Source: Geobacter sp. SVR
GTDB lineage: Bacteria; Desulfobacterota; Desulfuromonadia; Geobacterales; Pseudopelobacteraceae
Assembly: GCF_016865365.1 (NCBI RefSeq)
Contig: NZ_AP024469.1
Location: 1,789,001-1,853,000 of the forward strand
Direction of reading: 5' to 3'
DNA length: 64,000 nt
Position numbers and translations under genes: made by a program. The notes under the pieces are model-generated. The model did no database searches, was not told the DNA's origin, and saw only the letters and a list, made by a program, of their open reading frames with translations. Each line of letters starts with the position of its first letter. The stretch's first letter is position 1. Below are positions 52,137 through 61,157 of this stretch, piece by piece.

Positions 52137-52183
52137 CTAAACCGTACCCGAGGTGCGGATCTGTTACGGGAGGGAGATGAGTT

Positions 52184-53203
52184 ATGAGTCCAAAGAGATT
52201 TTTATCGTTGTGCATGATCAGCGTTGTATTCGGCTTGGTGGGGGGGTGCGGTGGTTCAACATCAACAGGGCCAGCTACCTATGCCGTTACCGCCACTGCC
52301 GGCAGCAATGGCACTATCTCGCCTTCCGGCGTCAGCACAGTAGCCAGCGGCGAGGTCAAGAGTTTTACCGTTACAGCAAGCAACGGCTATGACATTGCAA
52401 CTGTCACCGGCTGTGGAGGCAGCCTGTCGGGCAGCACCTACACCACCGGTGCGATCACCGGTGCCTGCACGGTTACGGTCAGCTTCAGCACCAGTGCGGC
52501 AATCACCGACCCGACCACCGGCATGGTGCTGTTGAAAGTTCCCGGCGGCACCTACATCATGGGCGACACCTTTGGCGATGGGGCTAGTAATGAACTGCCC
52601 TCCCACCAGGTAACCGTGGGAGAGTTTTACATCGGCAAATACGAGGTGACCCAGGGGCAGTGGCAAGCGGTCATGGGGAGCAACCCGTCATCATTCAGCG
52701 CGTGCGGCGCCGACTGCCCGGTCGAGACGGTGAACTGGAGTGACATCCAGACCTTCATCACCACCCTCAACCAGCAGAGCGGCAAAAACTACCGCTTGCC
52801 GACTGAGGCGGAGTGGGAATACGCCGCGCGGAGCGGGGGCCAGAGCCAGGCGTACAGCGGTGGCAGCGATATCAATGCCGTTGCCTGGTATGCAGTCAAT
52901 TCCGGCAGTACTACTCATCCGGTGGGCCAGAAACAGGCCAACGGCCTGGGGCTGTATGACATGAGCGGCAATGTGGATGAGTTGGTGAGCGACTGGTTTG
53001 CCTTATCATACAGCGCCACTGCCCAAACGAACCCGACCGGTCCCGCAACGGGCTCCCTCCATACCTATCGGGGCGGTAGCTGGTTCGAGGACCCGTTCTA
53101 CGAGCGGGCATCCTATCGTGGCGCCGTAATACCCGGCGATCCGGTCTATCCGACCAATCGCTACCCCACTATTGGTTTCCGCCTTGTTGCCCCAGTGCCG
53201 TGA
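52184..53203 (+). CDS. FGE-sulfatase-domain lipoprotein
   Basis: A 339-residue lipoprotein, lipobox LVGGC with C22. A Ser/Thr/Gly-rich Ig-like region (about 30-110) leads to a formylglycine-generating-enzyme-type domain (about 115-337): GGTYIMGDT, IGKYEVTQGQWQAVMG, RLPTEAEWEYAAR, GLYDMSGNVDELVSDW and YRGGSWF. Most such surface lipoproteins lack the active-site Cys pair of true FGE, so a binding or structural role is likely. GGAG precedes ATG by seven bases. Confidence 0.88.
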   Translation: MSPKRFLSLCMISVVFGLVGGCGGSTSTGPATYAVTATAGSNGTISPSGVSTVASGEVKSFTVTASNGYDIATVTGCGGSLSGSTYTTGAITGACTVTVSFSTSAAITDPTTGMVLLKVPGGTYIMGDTFGDGASNELPSHQVTVGEFYIGKYEVTQGQWQAVMGSNPSSFSACGADCPVETVNWSDIQTFITTLNQQSGKNYRLPTEAEWEYAARSGGQSQAYSGGSDINAVAWYAVNSGSTTHPVGQKQANGLGLYDMSGNVDELVSDWFALSYSATAQTNPTGPATGSLHTYRGGSWFEDPFYERASYRGAVIPGDPVYPTNRYPTIGFRLVAPVP

Positions 53204-53336
53204 GCGGAGGCCGGTGCAGGCAACTGGAGGGCGGATCGGAGGCCGGCCGGAAGCTTGCCGGAACCGTACCAGTGCAGAGGTGAGCTGACGGAATAAGGAT
53301 ATGAACAGCTGGTCTTCAGCTGAAGGTATCAGAAAG

Positions 53337-53376
53337 CCAAAGGGCCGGACCTGAGTCATTTCAGGCGGCCCTTTGG
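53337..53376. terminator. Bidirectional hairpin between convergent genes
   Basis: CCAAAGGGCCG and CGGCCCTTTGG form an 11-bp stem with an inner CTGA/TCAG extension. It lies between the FGE-domain and Pyr_excise genes. The T-run is poor on both strands. Confidence 0.55.
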
Positions 53377-53397
53377 TTCGAGACGTTCTCGTGGAGG

Positions 53398-53838
53398 CTA
53401 CTTCGCCACCTGAACAATCTCCCACTCTGCTACGCCACCGGGAACGATGCAAAACAGCGGGTGGGGCTCAGGACGGGCCAGCGGTTCCCAAAGGGCCAGC
53501 CAGAGCGGGTCGCGGGCCAGGAGCTTTCTTTTCAGATGCTGCCATTCGTAGACCAGTTGCCCGTCAGTGACCGGTATCGGCTCGATGCTCCCAAATGAGC
53601 CGATTTTGGCTGCGTCGAAGCGGTAACCCCGACCGGCCGCCTCGGTGTGGACCGCCTGCAGATAGTTGGCGATGGATTCAACGGGGGAGGGGGAAGTACG
53701 GAAGCGGATCAACTGGGGATGGCGGGTATAGCCCGCAGTGCGTCCCTGCAGAACAGCCTGCGCCAGCAGCGCTTCGCGCCAGAGCGCGACCAGTCCGCGA
53801 GTGTCGAGATATTTGGGATGCAGGGTCCAAAGGCGCAT
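53398..53838 (-). CDS. Pyrimidine-dimer DNA glycosylase-like (endonuclease V type)
   Basis: A 146-residue protein of the Pyr_excise family (PF03013). The typical start MRLWTLHPKYLDTRGLVALWREALLAQ and GRTAGYTRHPQLIRF match. The classical T4 denV uses an N-terminal Thr amine; here the first residues are MRLW, so the catalytic details are unsure. It stands alone with convergent neighbours. Confidence 0.8.
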   Translation of the reverse strand: MRLWTLHPKYLDTRGLVALWREALLAQAVLQGRTAGYTRHPQLIRFRTSPSPVESIANYLQAVHTEAAGRGYRFDAAKIGSFGSIEPIPVTDGQLVYEWQHLKRKLLARDPLWLALWEPLARPEPHPLFCIVPGGVAEWEIVQVAK

Positions 53839-54077
53839 GGGGCCGATCCCTTTGCACGCGAATTTCAGAGTTTGATGCTATTGCTGCCCATAAGGCGCAT
53901 GTGGCGGTGTAGAAGATACGCTCTCGAACTGAAGGTACTATCGCTTTTCCGTTAGCCTGCGTCAATGTGTATGTTCCCCCTGAACCGCCGCGGCTGACAG
54001 ATTTCCCTGTCCGTCCAGCCGGGAATCCGGTACAGTAGCTGAACTCCGATTCGAGACCAGAAAGGATTCGACACATC

Positions 54078-54887
54078 ATGAACCAGCAGTTGCAGGACAA
54101 GACCGACAAACTCAAAAGCATTCTGGCCGACATGGGGGGCTGTGTGGTGGCCTTTTCCGGTGGGGTGGACTCGACTCTGCTGTTCGCGGTGGCGGCCCAG
54201 GTGCTGGGGGATCGGGCCCTGGCGGTTACGGCCACTTCGGAAACTTACCCGCAGCGGGAGCTCATGGAAGCGCGCGAATTTGCCGCCCGCATTGGCGGCC
54301 GGCATCGCGAGGTGGTCTCGGAGGAACTGGATATTCCGGAGTTCAAGCACAACCCCCGCAACCGCTGCTACTACTGCAAGAGCGAGCTGTTCGGCAAGCT
54401 GAAGGCCATCGCCGAGGCCGAGGGGCTGCCGTATGTGCTGGATGGCACCAACCTTGACGACCGCGGCGATCATCGCCCCGGCAGGCAGGCCGCGGCCGAG
54501 ATCGGCGTTCGCAGCCCCCTTGAGGAGGCTGGTTTCACCAAGCAGGACATCCGTGACCTGTCGCGCCAGATGGGGCTGCCCACCTGGGACAAGCCGGCCT
54601 TTGCCTGTCTCTCCAGCCGCTTCCCCTATGGCACCGCCATCACCGTCGACCGGGTCAGCCAGGTGGGACGGGCTGAGGAGGCGCTGCGCGCTCTTGGTTT
54701 CCGGACTCTGCGGGTGCGCTATCACAACGAGGTGGCCAGGCTGGAACTGGGGCCTGATGAATATGGCTCGGCCACCGGTCCCCTGCGGCAGGCGGTGATC
54801 GAGTGCGTCAAAGAGGCCGGTTTCACCTACGTGGCCGTTGATCTGCAGGGCTATCGCACCGGCGCGATGAACGAAGCGCCGGAGTAG
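54078..54887 (+). CDS. larE: LarE-type ATP-dependent sacrificial sulfur transferase
   Basis: A 269-residue PP-loop enzyme with SGGVDS (27-32) and the sacrificial Cys C177 in KPAFACLSSRFPYG. RNRCYYCKSELF is also typical. LarE donates a cysteine sulfur for assembly of the nickel-pincer nucleotide cofactor. LarB/LarC are not in the window. GAAAGG is near the ATG. Confidence 0.93.
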   Translation: MNQQLQDKTDKLKSILADMGGCVVAFSGGVDSTLLFAVAAQVLGDRALAVTATSETYPQRELMEAREFAARIGGRHREVVSEELDIPEFKHNPRNRCYYCKSELFGKLKAIAEAEGLPYVLDGTNLDDRGDHRPGRQAAAEIGVRSPLEEAGFTKQDIRDLSRQMGLPTWDKPAFACLSSRFPYGTAITVDRVSQVGRAEEALRALGFRTLRVRYHNEVARLELGPDEYGSATGPLRQAVIECVKEAGFTYVAVDLQGYRTGAMNEAPE

Positions 54888-55136
54888 ACCTCCCTGCCGG
54901 TGTTTTTCGAGGACAGCCGCCGTTGCCGCGGTGGCTGTCCTCGGTGTCATCCGCATTTACAGTGCAGTAAGAGAACCTGACATCCCGCCGAACCGCTCCT
55001 CCTGCCGTGAAGATCCCATCCCCCGCAATATCCGAAGCTTATGAATCACTCTTCCCGTTTTTTCCACTGGCACGATAGTTGGAATGCTTTGTGGCACACA
55101 TGGCAGCAACACTTTCAGGGGGGAAGGGGGACCCGT

Positions 55137-55346
55137 ATGCACAGGGATTCACATGAAGCCACACGCAGTGAACCGAATGAGGAGGAATGCCGGACGGAAC
55201 AGCTCGTGCCCCGATTTTCACACTGCCTCAAGAGAAACTCCCGGTGCGTATATGCCGTTGTTTCCGGATCGTTCTACTACTGCATGCATCCCAACCACCT
55301 TGGCTTCAAGCACACCTCGGTCATCACCGATTTTCCCTACGAATGA
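55137..55346 (+). CDS. Small Cys-containing protein, unknown
   Basis: A 69-residue frame starting MHRDSHEATR, with AAGGGGG six bases before ATG. It has a patterned C-terminus (CVYAVVSGSFYYCMHPNHLGF) with Cys and His spaced like a metal site. It occupies a 588-base gap between larE and the YkgJ-type gene; the rest of that gap shows no other supportable gene. It could be chance. Confidence 0.4.
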   Translation: MHRDSHEATRSEPNEEECRTEQLVPRFSHCLKRNSRCVYAVVSGSFYYCMHPNHLGFKHTSVITDFPYE

Positions 55347-55474
55347 CCCTTTGTTACCGTTGGACCGAAATACGATTCCCTGACGGCGCGGAACAGGGAC
55401 CGAGGATAGCGGTAAGCCCGTTATCCTTTTTTTTTGTGTGCAGGGCATGGTACCGTAGCGACGGGAGTGAAAAC

Positions 55475-56188
55475 ATGAACATGTGGGATGGATTGATCGA
55501 AGAGATAAGGAATCAACAGGCCTGCCTCGACCAGCTCATAGCCGCCTGGAAGAGTGACTACACCGCTGCGGGAGGAACGATACATTGCGGCAGAGGCTGC
55601 CGTGAGTGCTGCAATCTGGCGGTGAACGCCACTCTGACCGAAGCGGTGGCCATTGCCGGAGCTCTGACCGAAGTGCAGGCGGAAGCGTTGCAGAGGTATG
55701 TCGGCCACCTGCTGGAGGCCGTCGGACGGGTAGGGGATATCAAGGGATACCTCAGGATGCACCGGCAGGAGCTCGGCTATTGCCCCTTGCTGGATGACGA
55801 GGGGGCCTGCGGGATCTACGGGGTCCGTCCGCTTTCCTGCCGGGCGCTGCTCTCGACCATGCCCAGCCGCTGGTGTACCGTCGATTTTTCCGCGTTGAGC
55901 GCCGGGGAGAAACAGAACTTCATGGAGGGGCTGGATCGTGGGGCGGTGGCATTTCCATCCCACTATGCCGCCTTCTCGCGGGATACGGGGCAGGAGCTGG
56001 AGGCTCGCGCAGGACGCCTGATGTCCGAAAAATTCGGATTTTCGATCTACGGCAGTATGCCGGTGCTGGTCGATCTGGTCCGGCGGCATGGTTTGGCCGA
56101 GACCTGCGGCCACGGCTACGATGCGACGATTGCGCTGCTGAGTGCCACCGGCGCGGATCATCCCTTCCTGCTGCAGGTGGAACGTTAG
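55475..56188 (+). CDS. YkgJ-type cysteine-cluster protein
   Basis: A 237-residue protein of the zinc/iron-chelating CxxC-rich family (PF03692). C38, C42, C45, C46 (CGRGCRECC) and a second group (YCPLL...GACGIY...LSCRAL) are the signature. GGGAG precedes ATG 55475 by seven bases. Role unknown, perhaps Fe-S or metal binding. A terminator follows. Confidence 0.87.
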   Translation: MNMWDGLIEEIRNQQACLDQLIAAWKSDYTAAGGTIHCGRGCRECCNLAVNATLTEAVAIAGALTEVQAEALQRYVGHLLEAVGRVGDIKGYLRMHRQELGYCPLLDDEGACGIYGVRPLSCRALLSTMPSRWCTVDFSALSAGEKQNFMEGLDRGAVAFPSHYAAFSRDTGQELEARAGRLMSEKFGFSIYGSMPVLVDLVRRHGLAETCGHGYDATIALLSATGADHPFLLQVER

Positions 56189-56216
56189 GCTGCCAGGTAT
56201 AAGGTACGCGACGCAG

Positions 56217-56258
56217 AAAGGCCCCGTGGTTTTCCGAAACCTGCGGGGCCTTTTCTTT
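56217..56258 (+). terminator. Terminator after YkgJ-type gene
   Basis: AAAGGCCCCGTGGTTT and AAACCTGCGGGGCCTTTT form a long stem ending in T-rich sequence. Confidence 0.88.
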
Positions 56259-56304
56259 TTCCGGTTGCTGCACGCTCCAGGGGCAGGAGGTTGTTGAGAT
56301 TTTC

Positions 56305-56425
56305 AGGTTGTTCAAAAATGGGTAGGTCGTCGCACCCGCAGGAAGCCCCGCGGAGGCGTAGCAGCGCTACGCCGCACAAGAGGGCTGACGAGGACGGCGG
56401 CGAGGTGCCCGTTTTTCAACAACCT
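56305..56425. repeat. Repeat family A copy 3 (intact)
   Basis: A 121-base element with ends AGGTTGTTCAAAAATGGG and CCCGTTTTTCAACAACCT. Its middle contains GGCGTAGCAGCGCTACGCC, the palindromic core of family B. It abuts the stop codon of emrB (56426-56428). Confidence 0.85.
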
Positions 56426-57985
56426 TTAGTGCCCCATGCCACCTTCCACTGCCTGAGTGGGACGCTTGAGCAGGAGCAGGAGCGGTATGATCGAGAGGAA
56501 GGCCACGCCGACGATCCAGAAGATGTGGTTGAAAGCCAGCACACCGGCCTGGCGCTGAATCATGCCGTACAAGAGGGCCAGCGCGGACTGGTCGGCCTGG
56601 GTGGCGGCCAGTCCCTTGCTGATCAAGGCCTGCTTCACCTGATACAGGTGCATCTGCCAGGCTGTACCGTAGGGGTTGGCATGGACCACCAGATTTGTCT
56701 GGTATGTCTGGCTCAGCCGTGCCAGCAGGGTGGCCGCTACGGCAATGCCGACGCTGCCGCCGATGTTGCGCAGCAGGTTGAACATGCCGGTGGCGTTGCC
56801 CATTTCAAGCCGGGAAATCGTTGCCAGGGTCACCGTGGTGAGCGGGACGAAGATCATTGCCAGGCCGATCCCCAGCACCACCCGCGGCCAGACGAAATCG
56901 CCGTAGGCCGCCTCCAGGCTGAGCCGCTGCATGATGAACATCGAAACCGCGCCGATCAGCAATCCCGCGAACACAATCTTGCGGCCGTCCCGCTTGTGCA
57001 GCACGGCCCCCACGAACGGCATGGTGATCAGGGTCGCGACCCCGCCCGGGGCCAGCACCATCCCGGCATCGGTAGCCGAATAACCCATCAGGTTCTGCAG
57101 GAACAGCGGTATCAGCATGATCGAACTGTACAGGCAGAACCCGACCACGAACATGATGAAGTTGCCGGCCGAGAAGGAGATGTTCTTGAACAGCCGCAGA
57201 TTGATGATCGGGTGCTCGTGTTTCAGCTCGACCCAGATCAACGCGGCCAGCGAAACGATACAGATGATGGTGAAGGTGATGATGAAGGAGGAATGGAACC
57301 AGTCCTCCTGCTGCCCCTTGTCCAGCACCACCTGCAAGGCACCGATGCCGGTGGTCAGCAGGAACAGCCCCCAGTAGTCGATTTTCATGGCAGCGGCGCT
57401 GCGTTTGAGGTAGGCAGGATCGAAGATGAAAAAGAGGCACATGGCAATGGCGATGATGCCGATCGGCAGGTTGATGTAAAAGATCCAGCGCCAGGAGAGA
57501 TTATCGGTGATCCAGCCCCCCAGGGCCGGACCGACGATCGGCCCGAACATGGCGCCCACCCCGAAGATTGCCATGGCCATACCCCGCTGGTGAGGGGGGA
57601 AGGTCTCCATAAGGATCGCCTGGCTGATGGGGATCAGGGCGCCGCCGGCCGCGCCCTGGACGATGCGGAACAGGATCAGCGTCTCCAGGTTGGGAGCGGC
57701 TCCACACAGCAGCGAGGAGAGGGTGAACAGGCAGATGCAGGACAGAAGGAAGCGCTTGCGGCCGAACATCCGCGACAGCCAGCCGGTCATGGGCAGCACC
57801 ACGGCGTTGGAGACCAGGTAGGAGGTCAGCACCCAGGTGATCTCATCGGTGCCGGCATTGAGGCTGCCCTGCATGTGCGGCAGGGCCACGTTGGCCACCG
57901 AGGTGTCGATGATCTCCATGATGGCGGGAAGCATCACGGTAATGGTGATCAGCCATTTGTTGATGGACTTTTCTGCGTGGCTCAT
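56426..57985 (-). CDS. emrB: EmrB/QacA-family multidrug exporter (DHA2)
   Basis: A 519-residue 14-span MFS protein. Motif C-like GAMFGPIVGPALGGWITDNLSWRWIFYINLP and motif A-like GWLSRMFGRKRF are present. It forms a tripartite pump with EmrA and the TolC-type protein. It follows emrA by 182 bases on the same strand; repeat B copy 3 occupies that gap. Confidence 0.94.
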   Translation of the reverse strand: MSHAEKSINKWLITITVMLPAIMEIIDTSVANVALPHMQGSLNAGTDEITWVLTSYLVSNAVVLPMTGWLSRMFGRKRFLLSCICLFTLSSLLCGAAPNLETLILFRIVQGAAGGALIPISQAILMETFPPHQRGMAMAIFGVGAMFGPIVGPALGGWITDNLSWRWIFYINLPIGIIAIAMCLFFIFDPAYLKRSAAAMKIDYWGLFLLTTGIGALQVVLDKGQQEDWFHSSFIITFTIICIVSLAALIWVELKHEHPIINLRLFKNISFSAGNFIMFVVGFCLYSSIMLIPLFLQNLMGYSATDAGMVLAPGGVATLITMPFVGAVLHKRDGRKIVFAGLLIGAVSMFIMQRLSLEAAYGDFVWPRVVLGIGLAMIFVPLTTVTLATISRLEMGNATGMFNLLRNIGGSVGIAVAATLLARLSQTYQTNLVVHANPYGTAWQMHLYQVKQALISKGLAATQADQSALALLYGMIQRQAGVLAFNHIFWIVGVAFLSIIPLLLLLKRPTQAVEGGMGH

Positions 57986-58033
57986 GTGGTCGTGTGACGA
58001 CTGAGGATTTTCCGCGATGCCGGCGTTGGCCTG

Positions 58034-58080
58034 CGGATTCCTCTTGTGCGGCGTAGCGCTGCTACGCCTCCGCGGAAATC
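58034..58080. repeat. Repeat family B copy 3
   Basis: GCGGATTCCTCTTGTGCGGC, GTAGCGCTGCTACGCC and TCCGCGGAAATCC, matching the B core. It lies between emrA and emrB. Confidence 0.75.
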
Positions 58081-58167
58081 CTTGGCCGCCTTGGCCTTAC
58101 GAAAACTTCTCAGCCGTTTAGGTAAAGTCTAAAAATATTTTTGATCAGTCCAACCCTTGGAGTGCAT

Positions 58168-59316
58168 TTACCGGAACGGATTCAGGTCACCCAGGACGTC
58201 GGCGGTCGTGCGGTCCACCAGCACGGTGGGGATCACGCTCATGCCGACCCGCAGCAGGTGTCGAGGATCGCTGTTGCTGTCGATCAGGATTTTGACCGGG
58301 ATGCGCTGGACCACTTTCACGTAATTGCCGGTGGCGTTTTCGGGGGGCAGGAGCGAGAAGGCTGCCCCGGTACCGGCCATGATGCTGTCCACCCGACCGC
58401 TGAAGCGCTGGCCGGGATAGGCATCCACGCGGAACTCGACCTGCTGGCCCGAACGGATGTGGGTCAACTGGCTTTCCTTGTAGTTGGCGGTAATCCAGGC
58501 CTTCTGCAGCGGCACTACTGCCATGAGCGGCTGGCCGGCCTGCACGTTGGCCCCGGGTTCCACGTTCTTGCGGGTTATGTAGCCGCTGGTCGGGGCGGTA
58601 ACGCGGGTATAGGAGAGCTGCAGGCGCGCCTGGTCGAGCTGGGCCTGCTGTTGCAGCACCTTGGCCCGGTTGGGACCGTCCGAGGAAAGCCCCGCTTCGG
58701 CCAGGGCTCGTTTGAGCGACTCTTCTGCCTCGCGGAACTGGGATTGCGCCACCCGCTGTGCGGTTCTCAGGCGGTCAAGCTGCTCGCGGGAGATCACCTC
58801 CCGTTTGAACAGGGCTTCGGCGCGTTGCTGATCCAGCACGGCCTGGTCCAGTCTGGCACCGGCCAGTTGGACCGAGGCACGGGCTGCTTCGGCCTTGCGG
58901 TATTCCCCGCCGGTCTCGTTCGTTGCCACGCCGACACCGGCCTCAGCCCTGGCCACCTGCACCCGGTAATCGTTCTGATCCAGTTCCAGCAGCAGCTCAC
59001 CCTGTTTCACGTACTGGTTGTCCGACACCAGCACGCGCGCAACCGTGCCCCCCACCCTGGGGGACACCTGGATGACATCGGCCTCCACAAAGGCATTGTC
59101 GGTCTCGATGTGGGTTTTGCCTTTGATCCACCAGCGTACTCCCACTACCCCGCATACCGCGATCAGAACCAGCAGGGTGAGCATCGCTCTCCGTTTTTTC
59201 TTGCCGTTTTTCGGATTTCCGGCCGTATCTTTTCCGGAATTGTCCCCTTCCGGGGGAGAGCCGGCTGGTGCTATCTGTTCAGGTTGCAGTGCTTCCGACA
59301 TCGCTTCCTCCGTCAT
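58168..59316 (-). CDS. emrA: EmrA/HlyD-family membrane fusion protein
   Basis: A 382-residue adaptor: one N-terminal membrane helix (RAMLTLLVLIAVCGVVGVRWW), lipoyl half-motifs (VSPRVGGTVARVLVSDNQYVKQGELLLELDQNDY and APTSGYITRKNVEPGANVQAGQ), and coiled coil (about 130-220). It bridges EmrB and the TolC-like channel. Its ATG overlaps the tolC-type stop by four bases. Confidence 0.94.
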   Translation of the reverse strand: MTEEAMSEALQPEQIAPAGSPPEGDNSGKDTAGNPKNGKKKRRAMLTLLVLIAVCGVVGVRWWIKGKTHIETDNAFVEADVIQVSPRVGGTVARVLVSDNQYVKQGELLLELDQNDYRVQVARAEAGVGVATNETGGEYRKAEAARASVQLAGARLDQAVLDQQRAEALFKREVISREQLDRLRTAQRVAQSQFREAEESLKRALAEAGLSSDGPNRAKVLQQQAQLDQARLQLSYTRVTAPTSGYITRKNVEPGANVQAGQPLMAVVPLQKAWITANYKESQLTHIRSGQQVEFRVDAYPGQRFSGRVDSIMAGTGAAFSLLPPENATGNYVKVVQRIPVKILIDSNSDPRHLLRVGMSVIPTVLVDRTTADVLGDLNPFR

Positions 59317-60614
59317 AATTCTCCCCTGGCGTGCTTCAGGCGGGCCGAGGCCACCTGGTAATCGAACAGGGCCTGATCGTGGTCGAACCTGGTCTGGGTG
59401 AGGAGGGTCTGGGCATCCAGCACCTCGGTGGCAGTGCCCACCCGTTCCTGGTAGCGTTCCCGGTTGATGCGCAGGTTCTCCTCGCTCTGGCGTATGGCCG
59501 TCTCGGTCACGACGATGCGTTCCCGGGACACCCGCACGTCGTTGCGTGCCGTGGCGACATCCAATCGCACCTCCTCTTCGGCCTGCCGCAGCGCATCGCG
59601 ATTTTTCGAGCGCAGTTCGACCGCTCGCTGGCGGGTGGCTGTGGAGGCGAAACCATCGAACAGATTGAACCTCAGGCCGACAGTTGCCGACATGATCGCC
59701 TGTTCGCGCACCTTGTCGTTCTGCACATAATCCAGCGCCAAGCGGGTGTAGATCTCCGGGAAGAAGTTGGCCCGCGCTTCGCGGACCTCGGCTTCGTTGG
59801 AAACGAGGCGGTAACGCAGGGCCTGGATCTCGTGGCGCTGGTCAAGGATATGCTGCAGGTCGACAGGCTGCGCCGAATCTCCCGCCACACTGGCCTGGGA
59901 ATCCAGATCGGCCCGGTATGAGGGGGGGCTGCCGGTCAGGTAGTTGAGCTGCAGCCAGCTGTTCTCCACCCGGTTGTCGGCTGCCAGGGATCTCTGCCGC
60001 GCTGCTGCCAGACGCACCTCAGCCTGGAGCACGTCATTACGGGTAACCGCCCCTTCATCGAAAAGGGCCTGAGCCACGCGCCGGTGCTGTTCCACCTGGA
60101 CGATCTCATCGCGCGCCGTGGCTGCCAGCCTGCCCGCCTCCAGAATGCCGAAGTAGGCGGTAATCACCTGCAGCGCCAGATCCTTGCGCCGCGCCTCGAA
60201 CTGGCTGGCAACCGCATCGCTCTGCGAATCGGCCTGCTGCACGCGGGCCCTGTTCCGGCCGAAGTCGTAGATCGTATAGGTGCCGGCCAGAGTGGCGAAG
60301 GCATAGGTCGGTTCCTGGGTTTCGGCAGAAAAACCGTTGATATTGACCGCCTGGGCAGCCTGCTGAGCGGTGTAGCCCCCCTGGATATCGATCCTGGGGT
60401 AAAGGGCTGAGGCTGTCTGGCGGGCATTCTGCCGGACAATGGACCGGTCCCAGGCCGCGGTCCGCAGGGCCGGATTGGCATGGTCGGCCTGTTCCAGGCA
60501 CTGCTTCAGGGTCAGCGTCTCGGCCTCTGCGGTGGAGGAAATCCAGGGCAGGGGAGACAGCACCATGCCGAGTCCGATGATTACGACCAGCCTGTCAATA
60601 TACCGGTTTTTCAT
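59313..60614 (-). CDS. TolC-family outer membrane channel
   Basis: A 433-residue outer membrane factor with a signal peptide (LVVIIGLGMVLSPLPWISSTAEA). Duplicated heptad-rich halves include QTASALYPRIDIQGGYTAQQAA and ARANFFPEIYTRLALDYVQ. It forms the exit duct for the EmrAB pump. It overlaps marR by 20 bases and emrA by four, so the three genes form a coupled operon. Confidence 0.92.
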   Translation of the reverse strand: MKNRYIDRLVVIIGLGMVLSPLPWISSTAEAETLTLKQCLEQADHANPALRTAAWDRSIVRQNARQTASALYPRIDIQGGYTAQQAAQAVNINGFSAETQEPTYAFATLAGTYTIYDFGRNRARVQQADSQSDAVASQFEARRKDLALQVITAYFGILEAGRLAATARDEIVQVEQHRRVAQALFDEGAVTRNDVLQAEVRLAAARQRSLAADNRVENSWLQLNYLTGSPPSYRADLDSQASVAGDSAQPVDLQHILDQRHEIQALRYRLVSNEAEVREARANFFPEIYTRLALDYVQNDKVREQAIMSATVGLRFNLFDGFASTATRQRAVELRSKNRDALRQAEEEVRLDVATARNDVRVSRERIVVTETAIRQSEENLRINRERYQERVGTATEVLDAQTLLTQTRFDHDQALFDYQVASARLKHARGEL

Positions 60615-61038
60615 AGACCTTCCTTTCCCCGCGCAGGGTTTCCAGCATCCTGACCAGGTCGTTGATCTCCGTGTCGGCCAGGCCGGCAGTGAACTGTTCC
60701 ATCACCCGCTGGGCTGCGTCGGTCAATTGGTCTTCCATGGTCTTCCCCTTTGGGGTCAGGCGTATCATATGGGCCCGCCGGTCCTGGGGATGGGGCTGGC
60801 GTTCGACCATGCCGGTGCGCTCCAGGCGGTCGATCAGGCCTCCGACGGTGGTGCGGTCCACCTGGCTTTTTTCGGAAAGTTCCACCTGGGTCAGCCCGTC
60901 CTGCTGCCAGAGAAAGGCCAGCAGGCCGAACTGGGGCGGGGTTATTTCATACGGGTCCAGGGCTTCCTTGAACAGGGCCCATGCCCGCTGGTAGGCCTTT
61001 GCCAGCAGGAATCCCAGGCTTTTCTCGACATCGAACAT
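60595..61038 (-). CDS. MarR-family regulator of the efflux operon
   Basis: A 147-residue MarR protein. The winged helix runs through YEITPPQFGLLAFLWQQDGLTQVELSEKS and the wing PHPQDRRAHMIRLTPKG. The start MFDVEKS has GAGG upstream. It heads the tolC-emrAB operon and is preceded by a promoter with an embedded palindrome, so self-repression relieved by drugs is likely. Confidence 0.92.
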   Translation of the reverse strand: MFDVEKSLGFLLAKAYQRAWALFKEALDPYEITPPQFGLLAFLWQQDGLTQVELSEKSQVDRTTVGGLIDRLERTGMVERQPHPQDRRAHMIRLTPKGKTMEDQLTDAAQRVMEQFTAGLADTEINDLVRMLETLRGERKVYEKPVY

Positions 61039-61068
61039 ACTTTTACCTCGTGCGACGCAAATGTCCTC

Positions 61069-61096
61069 ATTATGCATATTATCAGTATGCTGTCAA
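61069..61096 (-). promoter_or_regulatory. marR-tolC-emrAB promoter with embedded operator
   Basis: On the minus strand TTGACA (61091-61096) and CATAAT (61069-61074) are 16 bases apart. GCATA/TATGC (61074-61078 and 61086-61090) is an inverted pair inside the spacer. Confidence 0.7.
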
Positions 61097-61157
61097 TAAG
61101 CCGCCTGGTTTGAAAAACCGTTTACAATATCCGGTCTTTTGCATATCATGTTCGGCC

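Noticed and set aside
52030-52140. GEMM (cyclic di-GMP) riboswitch upstream of the FGE-domain gene
   Set aside because: The conserved core bases and the tetraloop region are absent; only generic hairpins remain.
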